NCBI RefSeq assembly: GCF_000337195.1
Contig: NZ_AOID01000027.1
Span: 19,910-83,107, forward strand
Direction: 5' to 3'
DNA length: 63,198 nt
DNA from: Natrinema versiforme JCM 10478
GTDB taxonomy: Archaea; Halobacteriota; Halobacteria; Halobacteriales; Natrialbaceae
Position numbers and translations under genes: made by a program. Every line of letters starts with the position of its first letter. The first letter of the stretch is position 1. Shown here piece by piece: positions 44,283 through 52,476 of the stretch. Under the pieces are notes generated by a model, which was not told the origin of the DNA, searched no databases, and saw only the letters and a program-made list of their open reading frames with translations.

Positions 44283-44807
44283 TTACTTCTTCTCACGCAC
44301 GGGCGCGAGGCGGTACCCGTTTTCGACTCGGTCGGCCACCCCGAGCAACGCGGCCCACCCGAGGAGTCGCTCGACGCGATCCTCCGAAACGCCGTTCGGA
44401 CGGGATCGCCGCTCGCTACTCGATCGGTCGTCGCCCAACGCGTCAGCGACTGCCCCGGTGGGCAGCGGCTCGTCGGCGCGCTCGAGGACGGCCAGCGCCG
44501 CGTCGGCTCCGTACACGCGGTCTCGAAACCTCTGGCCGAGTCGATCTCGGTCGAGAGCCGGCGAATCCGCATCGCCGCTCGAGGCCGGGCCACGGCGGCG
44601 AAAGCCCACCGGCTCCTCGGCCGCGAGTTCGAGCGCGCGCAAGAACGTGAGCCACGTCCCCGCCTCGTCGCGGGTCTCGAGGGGCGTTTCGTCGATGAGG
44701 TGCTGACAGCAATCGTCGATCTCGCCGGCGTCGGCGGGGAGGGCTCGCCGGACCGTCTCGAGGCGCTCGAGGTCGGCGGGCGGGTCGGGTACCGGCTTGA
44801 ACTGCAC
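44283..44807 (-). CDS. Protein downstream of mch, unknown function
   Basis: 174 residues, soluble: helical N-terminal half (ETVRRALPADAGEID, TWLTFLRALELAAEE), an acidic linker and a winged-helix-like end (RVERLLGWAALLGVADRVENGYRL). The GTG start lies 2 bases after the mch stop, implying coupled translation. A role in C1 metabolism or its control is only suggested by position. Confidence 0.65.
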   Translation of the reverse strand: MQFKPVPDPPADLERLETVRRALPADAGEIDDCCQHLIDETPLETRDEAGTWLTFLRALELAAEEPVGFRRRGPASSGDADSPALDRDRLGQRFRDRVYGADAALAVLERADEPLPTGAVADALGDDRSSSERRSRPNGVSEDRVERLLGWAALLGVADRVENGYRLAPVREKK

Positions 44808-44809
44808 GA

Positions 44810-45742
44810 TTACAGCTCGAAGGAGTCGACGAGCAGTTCCTCGTCCGTTTCGCCGTGGACGTAGGTCGGGCCGCCGATCACGTCGATCGTCACTGTCGCG
44901 GGTGCAAAGAGGTCCGACGGCACCTCCGCGAAGTCCCAGTCGAGGTCGTCGAAGACCTCGCCGAACGGCCGGCCGTGGTCCTCGGCGGCCGTCGACGGCA
45001 CCGAGTCGAATACATCGGCGTCCTCCCGGACGGTCAGGTGTGCGCGCCCACCGTAGGCGATCGCGTCGTTAGTGCGGGCGATCGCCGTCCGCTCGTCGCC
45101 CGCGACGGGCGCGACCGGTGCGCGGCCCGTCGCCGAGACGATGTCGAGGGGGTCGTAGCCCAGTTCCGAGAGTCGGAACGTGGCGAGTTCGGCGGCACGA
45201 GCGGCGTTCGTGATGCTTCCGGCGATACTCGCCGTCGGATAGGCAAGCAGGAAGACGCTGCTCGTCTCGACCTCGGCGCGGTCGGCGACGTGTTCGGCCA
45301 CGGATTCGGTCGGGTCCATCTCGGTCTCGACGGCCAGCGCCGTCAGATCGAAGGCGTCGGTGTAACCGATGCGGCGGAACTCGTCCTCTTCGGCCACCAG
45401 CGCACGCGCGGGCCCGCTACCGAGCCCTTCGAAATCCTCGGTCATGACTTCCCAGCCCGCCTTCTGCGAACACAGCAACGAGAGGGCCGGCTGATCCGTC
45501 GACAGTTCGACGTAGGGGATCGACGCGTCGCCGAGTTCGCCCAGTTCGTAGCTCGGCGTCGCCATCCCCGCCGTCTGGATCTCCGTCAGCAAGAGCCCGG
45601 CCTCGATTCCGCCGTCGAACTCGAGCCCGAAGTCGAGGACCGTCGATTCGTTCTCGAGGTCGTAGCCCCCGATGTTCAACTCCTCAGCGTAATCGAGGGC
45701 CTCGTCGACCAGCTCGATCGCCATTCGATTGAGACTTTCCAT
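44810..45742 (-). CDS. mch: Methenyltetrahydromethanopterin cyclohydrolase
   Basis: A 310-residue enzyme that interconverts methenyl- and formyl-pterin one-carbon units; haloarchaea use it with folate/pterin C1 carriers although they do not make methane. Conserved parts: GGIEAGLLLTEIQTAGMA, LSLLCSQKAGWEV, SATGRAPVAPVAGDE, MARTNDA-like IARTNDAIAYGG. The ATG at 45742 starts the family sequence; the ORF continues upstream without homology. TGGTAAAACC about 30 bases upstream may be its TATA box. Confidence 0.94.
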   Translation of the reverse strand: MESLNRMAIELVDEALDYAEELNIGGYDLENESTVLDFGLEFDGGIEAGLLLTEIQTAGMATPSYELGELGDASIPYVELSTDQPALSLLCSQKAGWEVMTEDFEGLGSGPARALVAEEDEFRRIGYTDAFDLTALAVETEMDPTESVAEHVADRAEVETSSVFLLAYPTASIAGSITNAARAAELATFRLSELGYDPLDIVSATGRAPVAPVAGDERTAIARTNDAIAYGGRAHLTVREDADVFDSVPSTAAEDHGRPFGEVFDDLDWDFAEVPSDLFAPATVTIDVIGGPTYVHGETDEELLVDSFEL

Positions 45743-45909
45743 GCGACCGGATTCGCCCTCCGTGGTAAAACCGTTTGCCAGTTCGTGTCTGACCGGTGTC
45801 TGACGAGGACAGACTGACGCGTCGACAGTACAGCCCGCGTCCTCGATCATTCTCGCTAACGACATCCGCGTCGACCCTCGACGGGAGTACAGCCACGGGC
45901 GTCGTGCAG

Positions 45910-46224
45910 TCACTCCTCGCGGTTCGTCGCCGAGCGCCCGAGTTCTTCCTCGACTGCCGTCACTTTCGCCGACGCCTCGATGTCTCGAGTCCGCTTGTCG
46001 TCGATTTTCAGCACCGTACTCACGCGGTCGGCGTCGACGGCGTCGTGGGCCGCCTGCGCGGCCGCGAAGAGTTCGTCCGTCGTCTCGGCTTCGATCACCG
46101 TCCCCATCGGGTTCGTCTCGTAGGTGACATCGTACTCCTCGAGTGCGTCGACTGCGTTCGCGACCTCGCCGGCCATGCTCTCCTCGATCACCGGTGCGAC
46201 GCTCAGTAGCGCGACTACCGTCAT
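45910..46224 (-). CDS. MTH1187/UPF0045 thiamine-binding family protein
   Basis: 104 residues: VVALLSVAPVIEESMAGEV at the start, NPMGTVIEAETTDEL in the middle, VLKIDDKRTRDIE near the end. This is the small ferredoxin-like UPF0045 family, some members of which bind thiamine or pyrimidines. ATG at 46224 preferred over a GTG at 46233. It precedes mch on the same strand by 167 bases; a functional link is unproven. Confidence 0.85.
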   Translation of the reverse strand: MTVVALLSVAPVIEESMAGEVANAVDALEEYDVTYETNPMGTVIEAETTDELFAAAQAAHDAVDADRVSTVLKIDDKRTRDIEASAKVTAVEEELGRSATNREE

Positions 46225-46385
46225 GCCGTTCACTCATGGGGGACGGGACCTAAAGCCGTGCCATGTGGTCGTTGCCGTTGCCGGCGACTCCGCGAGCGAC
46301 GATGTCCACGCCGCTCAAGGGGATGCGTTCGCGCGAAAAACGATCAGTGCCGACTGCAAGACCGCAACCGCGTGCGGTCACGGGG

Positions 46386-46739
46386 TCAGTTCCTGGTGGG
46401 CGTTCGGGGCGTCTCCGCGGGCGGGTAGATGATGACGTCCCCGTTGGCATAGACGTACACCTCGTGTTCGAGGGCGGTAAAGGCGATGTGGCCGCCCGTT
46501 CGCTCGGAGCCGTCGGCCTTTTTCCTGAAGATGCGGTCGAGCGCGTCCGGGTCGACGCTATCGTAGAGGGAGAACTCCCCCTGTGAAACGTCGGTGTCCG
46601 CGATCGACGCGAGAGCGTGGACGATCGTCGTCGTGATCGTCGCCGTGCCATCGGGGTCGTGGTGGAAGACGTAGCGGTCGTTTGGCTGGTCGTACTCGAG
46701 ATCGGCCGTGCCGTCTGCGGGTGAGAGTTCGGTCTGCAT
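46386..46739 (-). CDS. HalOD1 domain protein
   Basis: A 117-residue stand-alone copy of the haloarchaeal output domain HalOD1, seen in RYVFHHDPDGTATITTTIV, HALASIADTDV and the strand-rich C-terminus IAFTALEHEVYVYANGDVI. These domains are usually attached to or act beside signal-transduction proteins. The ATG at 46739 is followed about 50 bases upstream by a TATA box, implying a leader of about 20-25 bases. Confidence 0.82.
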   Translation of the reverse strand: MQTELSPADGTADLEYDQPNDRYVFHHDPDGTATITTTIVHALASIADTDVSQGEFSLYDSVDPDALDRIFRKKADGSERTGGHIAFTALEHEVYVYANGDVIIYPPAETPRTPTRN

Positions 46740-47137
46740 TGCTAAATCTGATCGCTCAATCGTGTATTGGTCTGTAGTTACTCGCAGTATAAAAGCCACT
46801 CGTCACCGCTAACAGTAGTCATACGTGAAATAGTCTACCGTATGAAAATCGAATGTGAAATACCGCTCGTGACGGGACTTTGCCGGGCTCGATTCTATCG
46901 TCGGCTGCATCCATTCACGATAATATGGACTTTGCGTGCGTTAATCCGTGATTGCCGCCGCTCGGCCCGGACGCCGAGAGAGGTGTGTCCGTGCCTGCGT
47001 CCGCGACCACCGCTCGCGGTCGTGGCTCTCGCTCTCGAGCGACTCGAGTCACCGAAGACGAGTTACACAATCGCGCTCTCCTGTCGCTTGCTACGGCCGC
47101 CCGGTGCCTTATCTACGCACGTGCTCTGAAAAATAGT
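46740..47137. other. 398-base intergenic region with divergent promoters
   Basis: No gene is supported. It holds a TTTTATA box on the minus strand (46788-46795) for the HalOD1 gene and a CTTATCTA element about 27 bases before the DUF4112 gene's ATG on the plus strand. The middle part has ordinary GC-rich open frames without recognisable proteins. Confidence 0.55.
46788..46795 (-). promoter_or_regulatory. TATA box for the HalOD1 gene
   Basis: CTTTTATA on the minus strand, about 50 bases from the ATG at 46739; transcription would start near 46,765, giving a short leader. Confidence 0.5.
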
Positions 47138-47584
47138 ATGGCATCTGACTCGCCCGACGACATCAGTTCGGAACTCGAGAAATTCGAGGACGACCTTCCC
47201 GCGACCGTCGACGAGGCGGCGATCGAGCGCATGCAAACGGTCGCTCGCACCCTCGACGAAGGGATCCGACTCCCGGGGACCGATTTCAAGTTCGGGATCG
47301 ACCCGATCGTCGGGATCCTCCCCGGAGCCGGGGACACCGTCATGGCGGCCGTCTCGCTGTACATCGTCGCCGAGGCCGCCCGCATGGGTGTCTCTCAGTC
47401 GACGCTGCTCCGCATGCTCGCGAATATCGGCGTCGACACGCTGGGCGGTTCCGTCCCCGTCCTCGGCGTCGCCTTCGACGCCTTCTGGAAGTCGAACAAA
47501 TGGAATCTGCGGCTCGCTCTCGAGGACCTCGCCGACGCTGACGGACAGGCAGACACCGAACCGAAGACCGTCACGATCGAGTAA
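47138..47584 (+). CDS. DUF4112 membrane-associated protein
   Basis: 148 residues: a polar N-terminus, then the conserved block IRLPGTDFKFGIDPIVGILPGAGD (shown here in parts: FKFGIDPIVG and LPGAGDTVMA), two hydrophobic helices and VPVLGVAFDAFWKSNKWN. This is the DUF4112 family of unknown function. The ATG at 47138 is preferred; the frame to 46952 has no homology-like sequence. Confidence 0.85.
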   Translation: MASDSPDDISSELEKFEDDLPATVDEAAIERMQTVARTLDEGIRLPGTDFKFGIDPIVGILPGAGDTVMAAVSLYIVAEAARMGVSQSTLLRMLANIGVDTLGGSVPVLGVAFDAFWKSNKWNLRLALEDLADADGQADTEPKTVTIE

Positions 47585-47883
47585 CACGTTACGAACTTCA
47601 GCGTCGGGGTATCGACTGAACATTCCATTCGGACTGCGAACTGTTATTCTCGGCGGGTGGTCGAATCGGATTCACTCAGAAGGGTCTCTCTCGCTGAACT
47701 AGTTACCCTGGGCCGAACCCGACCGTTGATTCGGTGTCTCGGTCAGTAGCACGTTTTTCGGTCACGACCTGTTTCAGTCATCTTCTTTTCCATGAGCGAA
47801 CCAGCCGTTATTCATATAAATTTCTCCCCGATATAGCATACAATAAGGTTCATAATCGGTCATTGCCTCGGTCCAATCGTCTA

Positions 47884-48774
47884 ATGGCGAATTACCGAGC
47901 GGAGAAACAGGATGTTTCCGACGCTGCAACAGACACCGATACACCACGAGTCGGACGACGACAGTTGCTCCAATCGACGGCTGTCGGTGCAGCGACCGTA
48001 CTCGGGGGACTGTCTCTCGGCAGTCGATCCGCGAGGGCGGATGCGGGAACCTCGCCGTTGGAGTCCCGCGACTGGTCTCTAGCACTCGACGAACCGTTCG
48101 ACGGCTCCTCTCTCGACGAGGATCGCTGGGGAATCGGCTTCGGATGGGGAACCGACTGTGACAACGACGACGCCACTGTGAGCGAGGACAACGTCGTCGT
48201 CGACGACGCCCTGCGGCTCAAGATCACCCACGGCGGTGGCGGCACGTCCGATGTCCGACAAGGAGCGATTAATACGAGAGATCGCCAAACGTTCGGGCCG
48301 GGCCACTACTTCGAAGCCCGCATGAAACTGCCGGCGCGACAGGGGGTCTTGCCGGCCTTCTGGGCGAAACCGAACTCGGATCTCTGGCCGCCCGAACTCG
48401 ATTTCATCGAACTCTTCCAAGACAGCGACGCGGACCTCACGCAGGCACACTACAACGTCCACTACGCCAATCAGGTCGGCGATGCAGCCAGCCACAGTCA
48501 GTCGCCGGTCGTACACAATGCGGCACAGCCACTCACCGAATCGTTCAACGTCTTCGGCTGTGCTTGGCTCGAGGACAGTATTTCCTTCTACTTCAACGGC
48601 GAACACGTCGGCGCGTGCGAGACGGCGGACGCGCTGGCGACGACCAACGGCGCAGCACCGTTTTACCTCATGTTCAGCAACCACGTGAACCGGATCGGCT
48701 CCGCCGACCTCTCGCAGCCGTGGGAGGAAGAAACCGTCGTCGACTGGTGTCGCGTCTGGGAACCCTCGGCGTAG
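47884..48774 (+). CDS. Tat-secreted glycoside hydrolase family 16 protein
   Basis: A 296-residue extracellular enzyme. A twin-arginine signal VGRRQLLQS (Arg25-Arg26) and hydrophobic stretch lead into a beta-jellyroll with the GH16 catalytic motif ELDFIE: Glu171 nucleophile, Asp173, Glu176 acid/base. GH16 members cut beta-1,3/1,4-glucans, laminarin or galactans; the target is not decided. There is no lipobox, so it is probably released. The 299-base upstream region (47585-47883) contains AT-rich elements (ATATAAATTT, GATATAGCATAC) that may hold the promoter. Confidence 0.9.
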   Translation: MANYRAEKQDVSDAATDTDTPRVGRRQLLQSTAVGAATVLGGLSLGSRSARADAGTSPLESRDWSLALDEPFDGSSLDEDRWGIGFGWGTDCDNDDATVSEDNVVVDDALRLKITHGGGGTSDVRQGAINTRDRQTFGPGHYFEARMKLPARQGVLPAFWAKPNSDLWPPELDFIELFQDSDADLTQAHYNVHYANQVGDAASHSQSPVVHNAAQPLTESFNVFGCAWLEDSISFYFNGEHVGACETADALATTNGAAPFYLMFSNHVNRIGSADLSQPWEEETVVDWCRVWEPSA

Positions 48775-48789
48775 GTCACACTCGAGTCG

Positions 48790-48815
48790 CGCTGACCGGG
48801 ATTTGAACCGCGGTC
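48790..48815 (-). repeat. Degenerate tRNA T-arm fragment
   Basis: On the minus strand the segment reads as a T-stem/loop with GGTTCAAATCCCGG and an acceptor-like end. No anticodon or D-arm accompanies it. It is one of several T-arm scraps downstream of the tRNA-Gly genes. Confidence 0.5.
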
Positions 48816-48823
48816 GGAGAACG

Positions 48824-48936
48824 CTTCCCTGATTCAAATCCAGAACCACTTCCTGAATTCGTCGGGGACTCGCGACACGCCAGCGCGGTCGCTCGCGGGA
48901 TTGAATTCGGAGAAGTGCGCTGGCTGGGATTTGAAC
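48824..48936. repeat. tRNA-associated repeat unit A
   Basis: A 113-base unit that starts with CTT-ccctGATTCAAATCCAG, contains CTTCCTGAATTC and GGGATTGAATTCGGAGAAG, and ends with the last 21 bases of tRNA-Gly (48916-48936, minus sense), cut off at the T-loop. Its ends form an inverted repeat (TTCAAATCC / GGATTTGAA). It aligns with units C (48987-49097) and B (49358-49469). Confidence 0.75.
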
Positions 48937-48986
48937 AACGCGAAGACGGTCCTGCTCGCTCACTCCGTTCGCTGTGCGGGCTGCGT

Positions 48987-49097
48987 CTTCTCTCGTTCAA
49001 ATCCAGTACGACGTTACGGCTCACGGATGGCGAGCACACGCTACGCGGTGCTCGCCGAAGTTGTTCGCCGTAAAAGTGCGCTGGCTGGGATTTGAAC
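48987..49097. repeat. tRNA-associated repeat unit C
   Basis: A 111-base unit with the same ends as units A and B: CTTCTCTCGTTCAAATCCAG at one side and GCGCTGGCTGGGATTTGAAC at the other, where it runs into the complete tRNA-Gly copy 1. Its middle differs from A and B, so the ends are the conserved part. Confidence 0.7.
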
Positions 49098-49147
49098 CCA
49101 GGTTGTGACCATGGCAAGGTCACGTGATACCACTACACTACCAGCGC
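49077..49147 (-). tRNA. tRNA-Gly (anticodon GCC), copy 1
   Basis: A 71-base tRNA on the minus strand. Acceptor stem GCGCTGG / CCAGCGC with discriminator A; anticodon arm TGACC-TTGCCAT-GGTCA with GCC at positions 34-36; T-arm CTGGGTTCAAATCCCAG. No intron and no encoded CCA. Identical to copy 2. A TATAAATA box lies upstream (49197-49205). Confidence 0.95.
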
Positions 49148-49448
49148 GTTCGACCGCCACTCGTTCGCGAGTGCAAATAGACGGTTGCCCCTCATCTATT
49201 TATACATAACGAACCGATGACTAGAAGTCAAAGCGACGACACTGTTCAGCCTTCTAGCGGATACCCTCTCTACCTAACAGGTCCAGCGTCTCATACCGTC
49301 GCTGGTCTGGACTCGAGAATAGCGGCTTCGAGAAGTTTGCTTGTCGAAAGCAGTCCGCTTCTCTCGTTCAGATCCAGAACGGCTTCCTGAATTCCTGGGA
49401 GTTCCCACTCCGCTACTGCGACCGCTTGTGGAGTTGAATTCAGAGAAA
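49148..49448. other. 301-base spacer between the two tRNA-Gly genes
   Basis: No gene. It contains the promoter element of copy 1 near 49,200, about 150 bases without recognisable features, and repeat unit B from 49358. Confidence 0.6.
49197..49205 (-). promoter_or_regulatory. TATA box of tRNA-Gly copy 1
   Basis: On the minus strand GTATAAATA, about 50 bases before the mature tRNA 5' end; a leader of about 25 bases would be removed by RNase P. Confidence 0.5.
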
Positions 49449-49469
49449 TGCGCTGGCTGGGATTTGAAC
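49358..49469. repeat. tRNA-associated repeat unit B
   Basis: A 112-base unit running from CTTCTCTCGTTCAGATCCAG through CTTCCTGAATTC and GAGTTGAATTCAGAGAAA to the T-arm of tRNA-Gly copy 2. It aligns over its whole length with unit A at the same internal words. Confidence 0.75.
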
Positions 49470-49519
49470 CCAGGTTGTGACCATGGCAAGGTCACGTGAT
49501 ACCACTACACTACCAGCGC
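49449..49519 (-). tRNA. tRNA-Gly (anticodon GCC), copy 2
   Basis: Identical over 71 bases to the copy at 49077-49147: same acceptor stem, GCC anticodon and T-arm. A CTTATACA element about 35 bases upstream (49551-49558, minus sense) is its probable TATA box. Confidence 0.95.
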
Positions 49520-49820
49520 CCTGTTGCACTCATACCTACTGCCGGATGGATGTATAAGGGTTGCGAATCGGGGGAGCTTCGGCATGCCTACGCATGGCGA
49601 TTTTCGAGCCACCGATCCGTCGATCCAGGCTCTTTCCAGCAATTTTCTCTGGCTCCACCGTGGCCGACTGTGACTAGTTATCGTGACTGAGTGTGTGTCC
49701 GTTCGGCACGAATTCGGGGGTGTGAGCCGTTGACAGCCGGGATCGAATCCGCTATTCTTTTAAGACCCTCTCCGCAATACATCGCTACAGTCTAGTGACG
49801 CGGCGCCGAAGCGTTTCGGC
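49520..49820. other. 301-base divergent promoter region
   Basis: Between tRNA-Gly copy 2 (minus) and the SPOUT methyltransferase gene (plus). It has the tRNA TATA box near 49,555 and the TTCTTTTAAG element at 49755-49764. Nothing else is recognised. Confidence 0.6.
49755..49764 (+). promoter_or_regulatory. Probable promoter of the ribosomal superoperon
   Basis: TTCTTTTAAG stands out in GC-rich DNA; transcription would start near 49,787, leaving a leader of about 34 bases before the ATG at 49821. As the genes to the end of the window are spaced by 0-15 bases or overlap, this could drive the whole cluster; internal promoters cannot be excluded. Confidence 0.55.
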
Positions 49821-50696
49821 ATGACTGTCAGCGTACTCGTTCCGTCGTCGCTCAGCCGAGAAGCCGAGGACAAACGCGAGGCCACTCGCAAACTCGGATA
49901 CGTCGCCCGCGCGGCGACGATCTTCCGTGCTGATCGCCTGGTCGTCTATCCCGATCGGGATGGGGAAACCGGGCAGTTCGACGGCGGGTTCGTAAGCACC
50001 GTACTGCGATACGCCGCAACGCCCCCCTACCTCCGCAACGAGGCATGGGGGATGCGGGACGAACTGGAGTACGCGGGCGTCTTGCCGCCGCTCCGCGCCA
50101 TGTCACAGACCGGCTCCGAATCTACCGGTTCGGGGTCGTCAAGACAAGGAATCGTGACCGAGGTCGGACCTGAAGGGCGCGTCCGGGTCAATTGCGGACT
50201 GCAACACCCGATCTCCCTCAACGTACCGCCGAAAATGGCGGTCGAGGAGGGGGAGCGCGTGACCGTCAGGATCTCTTCGCGACGACCGGTCCGGGCGAAG
50301 CTCGTCGATGAACCCCTTCCGGGGCTTTCGATCGAGCAGACGGACCTGCGGGCAGCACTCGGCCGTGAGGACGCCGGCGTTCGCATCGCGGCCTCCCGAT
50401 TCGGTGAACATCTCACCGTCGGGCGGCTCGAGACGCTGGCCGGACGCACCAAGCGCGACGGGATGACCGTTGCCTTCGGCGCGCCCGAGAGAGGGCTGCC
50501 GGCTATCCTCGGAATCGAGGAATCGGCCATCGAAGCGTCGTCCGGACAAGGCGACGCGGCCGATAACGGAGTCGAACCCACTGCCGATCCGGGGTTCGAC
50601 CTCTGGCTAAACACGGTTCCGGATCAGGGAAGCGAGGTCGTCCGAACGGAGGAGGCTCTGTTCGCGACGCTTGCTCCCCTCTCACTGAGAGAGTGA
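49821..50696 (+). CDS. SPOUT-family RNA methyltransferase (DUF171 type)
   Basis: A 291-residue putative rRNA uridine methyltransferase. SPOUT signs are the N-terminal strand VSVLVPSSLSREAEDKRE, ATIFRADRLVVYPD, and the C-terminal knot region with VAFGAPERGLPAILG and FDLWLNTVPDQGSEVVRTEEA. A central OB-like insert (about 108-165) is present, as in the archaeal/eukaryotic SPOUT1 group. It precedes rpl3 by 4 bases, a position conserved in many archaea, which fits a ribosome-related role. Confidence 0.88.
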   Translation: MTVSVLVPSSLSREAEDKREATRKLGYVARAATIFRADRLVVYPDRDGETGQFDGGFVSTVLRYAATPPYLRNEAWGMRDELEYAGVLPPLRAMSQTGSESTGSGSSRQGIVTEVGPEGRVRVNCGLQHPISLNVPPKMAVEEGERVTVRISSRRPVRAKLVDEPLPGLSIEQTDLRAALGREDAGVRIAASRFGEHLTVGRLETLAGRTKRDGMTVAFGAPERGLPAILGIEESAIEASSGQGDAADNGVEPTADPGFDLWLNTVPDQGSEVVRTEEALFATLAPLSLRE

Positions 50697-50700
50697 TAGA

Positions 50701-51720
50701 ATGCCACAAGCAAATACACCACGCAAAGGCTCACTCGGGTTCGGCCCACGAAAGCGTGCGACCAGCGAGGTCCCACGCTTTAACTCGTGGCCGGACACTG
50801 ACGGACAGCCGACGCTCCAGGGCTTCGCGGGCTACAAGGCCGGCATGACCCACGTCGTCATGGTCGACGATAAAGCGAACTCGCCGACCGAAGGGATGGA
50901 AGAGACCGTCCCTGTGACGATCGTGGAGACGCCGCCGATGCGCGCCGTCGCACTGCGAGCATACGAAGACACGCCGTACGGTATGAAGCCGATAACCGAG
51001 GTCTGGACCGACGAGTTCGTTCCCGAACTCGATCGCGTTCTCGACCTTCCCGGTGACGACTACGACACCGACGCCTCCGAAGACGAGCTTCGGGGCCTCC
51101 TCGAGGAGGGCCGCGTCGACGACGTCCGCGTCATCACCCACACGGTCCCGGGGGACGTTCCCTCGGTACCCAAGAAGAAACCGGACGTGATGGAAACGCG
51201 CGTCGGCGGCGGCTCCGTCGACGACCGCGTCGAGTTCGCCCTCGAGACCGTCGCAGACGGTGGCGAACACGTCATGAACGACGTGTTCCGCGCTGGCGAG
51301 TACGTCGACGCAAGCGGCGTCACGAAAGGGAAAGGGACCCAGGGTCCCGTCAAGCGATGGGGCGTCCAGAAACGCAAGGGCAAGCACGCCCGGCAGGGCT
51401 GGCGTCGCCGCATCGGTAACCTCGGCCCGTGGAACCCGTCCCGCGTTCGGTCGACGGTTCCCCAGCAGGGTCAGACCGGTTACCACCAGCGAACGGAACT
51501 GAACAAGCGCCTCGTCGACATCGGCGACGGCGCAGACGCGACGGTCGACGGCGGCTTCGTCAACTACGGCGAAGTCGACGGCCCGCACGCGTTGATCAAG
51601 GGCTCGCTCCCCGGACCGCAACAGCGCCTCGTGCGCTTCCGTCCGGCGATCCGACCCGGAGACCAGCCGCGCCTCGATCCCGAGGTGCGCTACGTCTCCA
51701 CCGCATCCAACCAGGGATAA
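50701..51720 (+). CDS. rpl3: Ribosomal protein uL3
   Basis: A 339-residue large-subunit protein, archaeal size. KGSLGFGPRKRA at the N-terminus and the central hook GTQGPVKRWGVQKRKGKHAR, which reaches the peptidyl transferase centre, identify it. First ribosomal gene of the cluster; four bases after the SPOUT gene and three before rpl4. Confidence 0.97.
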   Translation: MPQANTPRKGSLGFGPRKRATSEVPRFNSWPDTDGQPTLQGFAGYKAGMTHVVMVDDKANSPTEGMEETVPVTIVETPPMRAVALRAYEDTPYGMKPITEVWTDEFVPELDRVLDLPGDDYDTDASEDELRGLLEEGRVDDVRVITHTVPGDVPSVPKKKPDVMETRVGGGSVDDRVEFALETVADGGEHVMNDVFRAGEYVDASGVTKGKGTQGPVKRWGVQKRKGKHARQGWRRRIGNLGPWNPSRVRSTVPQQGQTGYHQRTELNKRLVDIGDGADATVDGGFVNYGEVDGPHALIKGSLPGPQQRLVRFRPAIRPGDQPRLDPEVRYVSTASNQG

Positions 51721-51723
51721 CAC

Positions 51724-52476
51724 ATGGACGCAACAGTACGAAACCTGGACGGCTCGGACGCGGGCACGGTCGAGCTCCCGGCGGTCTTCGAGACCAACTA
51801 CCGCCCGGACTTGATCGGCCGCGCCGTGCGCGCCGCGCAGGCAAACCGAAAACAGGACTACGGCTCCGACGAGTTCGCCGGCCTTCGAACGCCGGCCGAA
51901 TCGTTCGGCAGCGGCCGCGGTATGGCCCACGTCCCACGACAGGAGGGTCGCGCACGCCGCGTCCCCCAGGCCGTTAAGGGACGAAAGGCACACCCGCCGA
52001 AAGCCGAGAAGGACCAGTCCGAATCGATCAACACGAAAGCAAAGAAACTGGCCGTCCGCAGCGCCATCGCTGCGACGACCGACGCCGAACTCGTCGCCGA
52101 GCGCGGCCACGAGTTCGACGAAGACGTCGAGACTCCCGTCGTCGTTGACGACGAGTTCGAGGACCTCCACAAGACACAGGAAGTCGTCGAATTCCTCGAG
52201 GCAGCCGGCCTCGAAGACGACATCGAACGCGCCGACGAGGGTCGGAGCGTCCGCTCCGGTCAAGGGAAAGCCCGCGGCCGGAAGTACAAGACGCCGACGT
52301 CGATCCTCTTCGTCACCTCGAGCGAGACCGGCCCGTCACGAGCGGCTCGGAACCTCGCCGGTGCCGACGTGACGACCGCCGCAGAGGTCAACGCGGAGGA
52401 TCTCGCGCCCGGCGCACAGCCGGGACGGCTGACCGTCTGGACCGAGAGCGCACTCGAGGAGGTGGCCGACCGATGA
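51724..52476 (+). CDS. rpl4: Ribosomal protein uL4
   Basis: 250 residues. The extended loop GSGRGMAHVPRQEGRARRVP lines the exit tunnel and is diagnostic. Archaeal L4 has no C-terminal regulatory part of the bacterial type. Its stop overlaps the start of rpl23 (ATGA). Confidence 0.97.
   Translation: MDATVRNLDGSDAGTVELPAVFETNYRPDLIGRAVRAAQANRKQDYGSDEFAGLRTPAESFGSGRGMAHVPRQEGRARRVPQAVKGRKAHPPKAEKDQSESINTKAKKLAVRSAIAATTDAELVAERGHEFDEDVETPVVVDDEFEDLHKTQEVVEFLEAAGLEDDIERADEGRSVRSGQGKARGRKYKTPTSILFVTSSETGPSRAARNLAGADVTTAAEVNAEDLAPGAQPGRLTVWTESALEEVADR

Larger units (their letters stand above)
48775..49076. other. 302-base region of tRNA-derived repeats, no gene
   Basis: Between the GH16 gene and tRNA-Gly copy 1. 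Nothing protein-coding is supported. It is made of a degenerate T-arm fragment, repeat unit A with its truncated tRNA end, a 50-base spacer and most of repeat unit C. Confidence 0.7.

Noticed and set aside
46767-47129. A plus-strand frame of 120 residues in the intergenic region
   Set aside because: The composition (many Arg, Cys, Pro) is typical of an out-of-frame translation and its start overlaps the TATA element of the HalOD1 gene.
48775-49519. A CRISPR-like array suggested by regularly repeated motifs
   Set aside because: The repeats are tRNA T-arm and flanking sequences, spacing is irregular and only three units exist; no cas genes are near.
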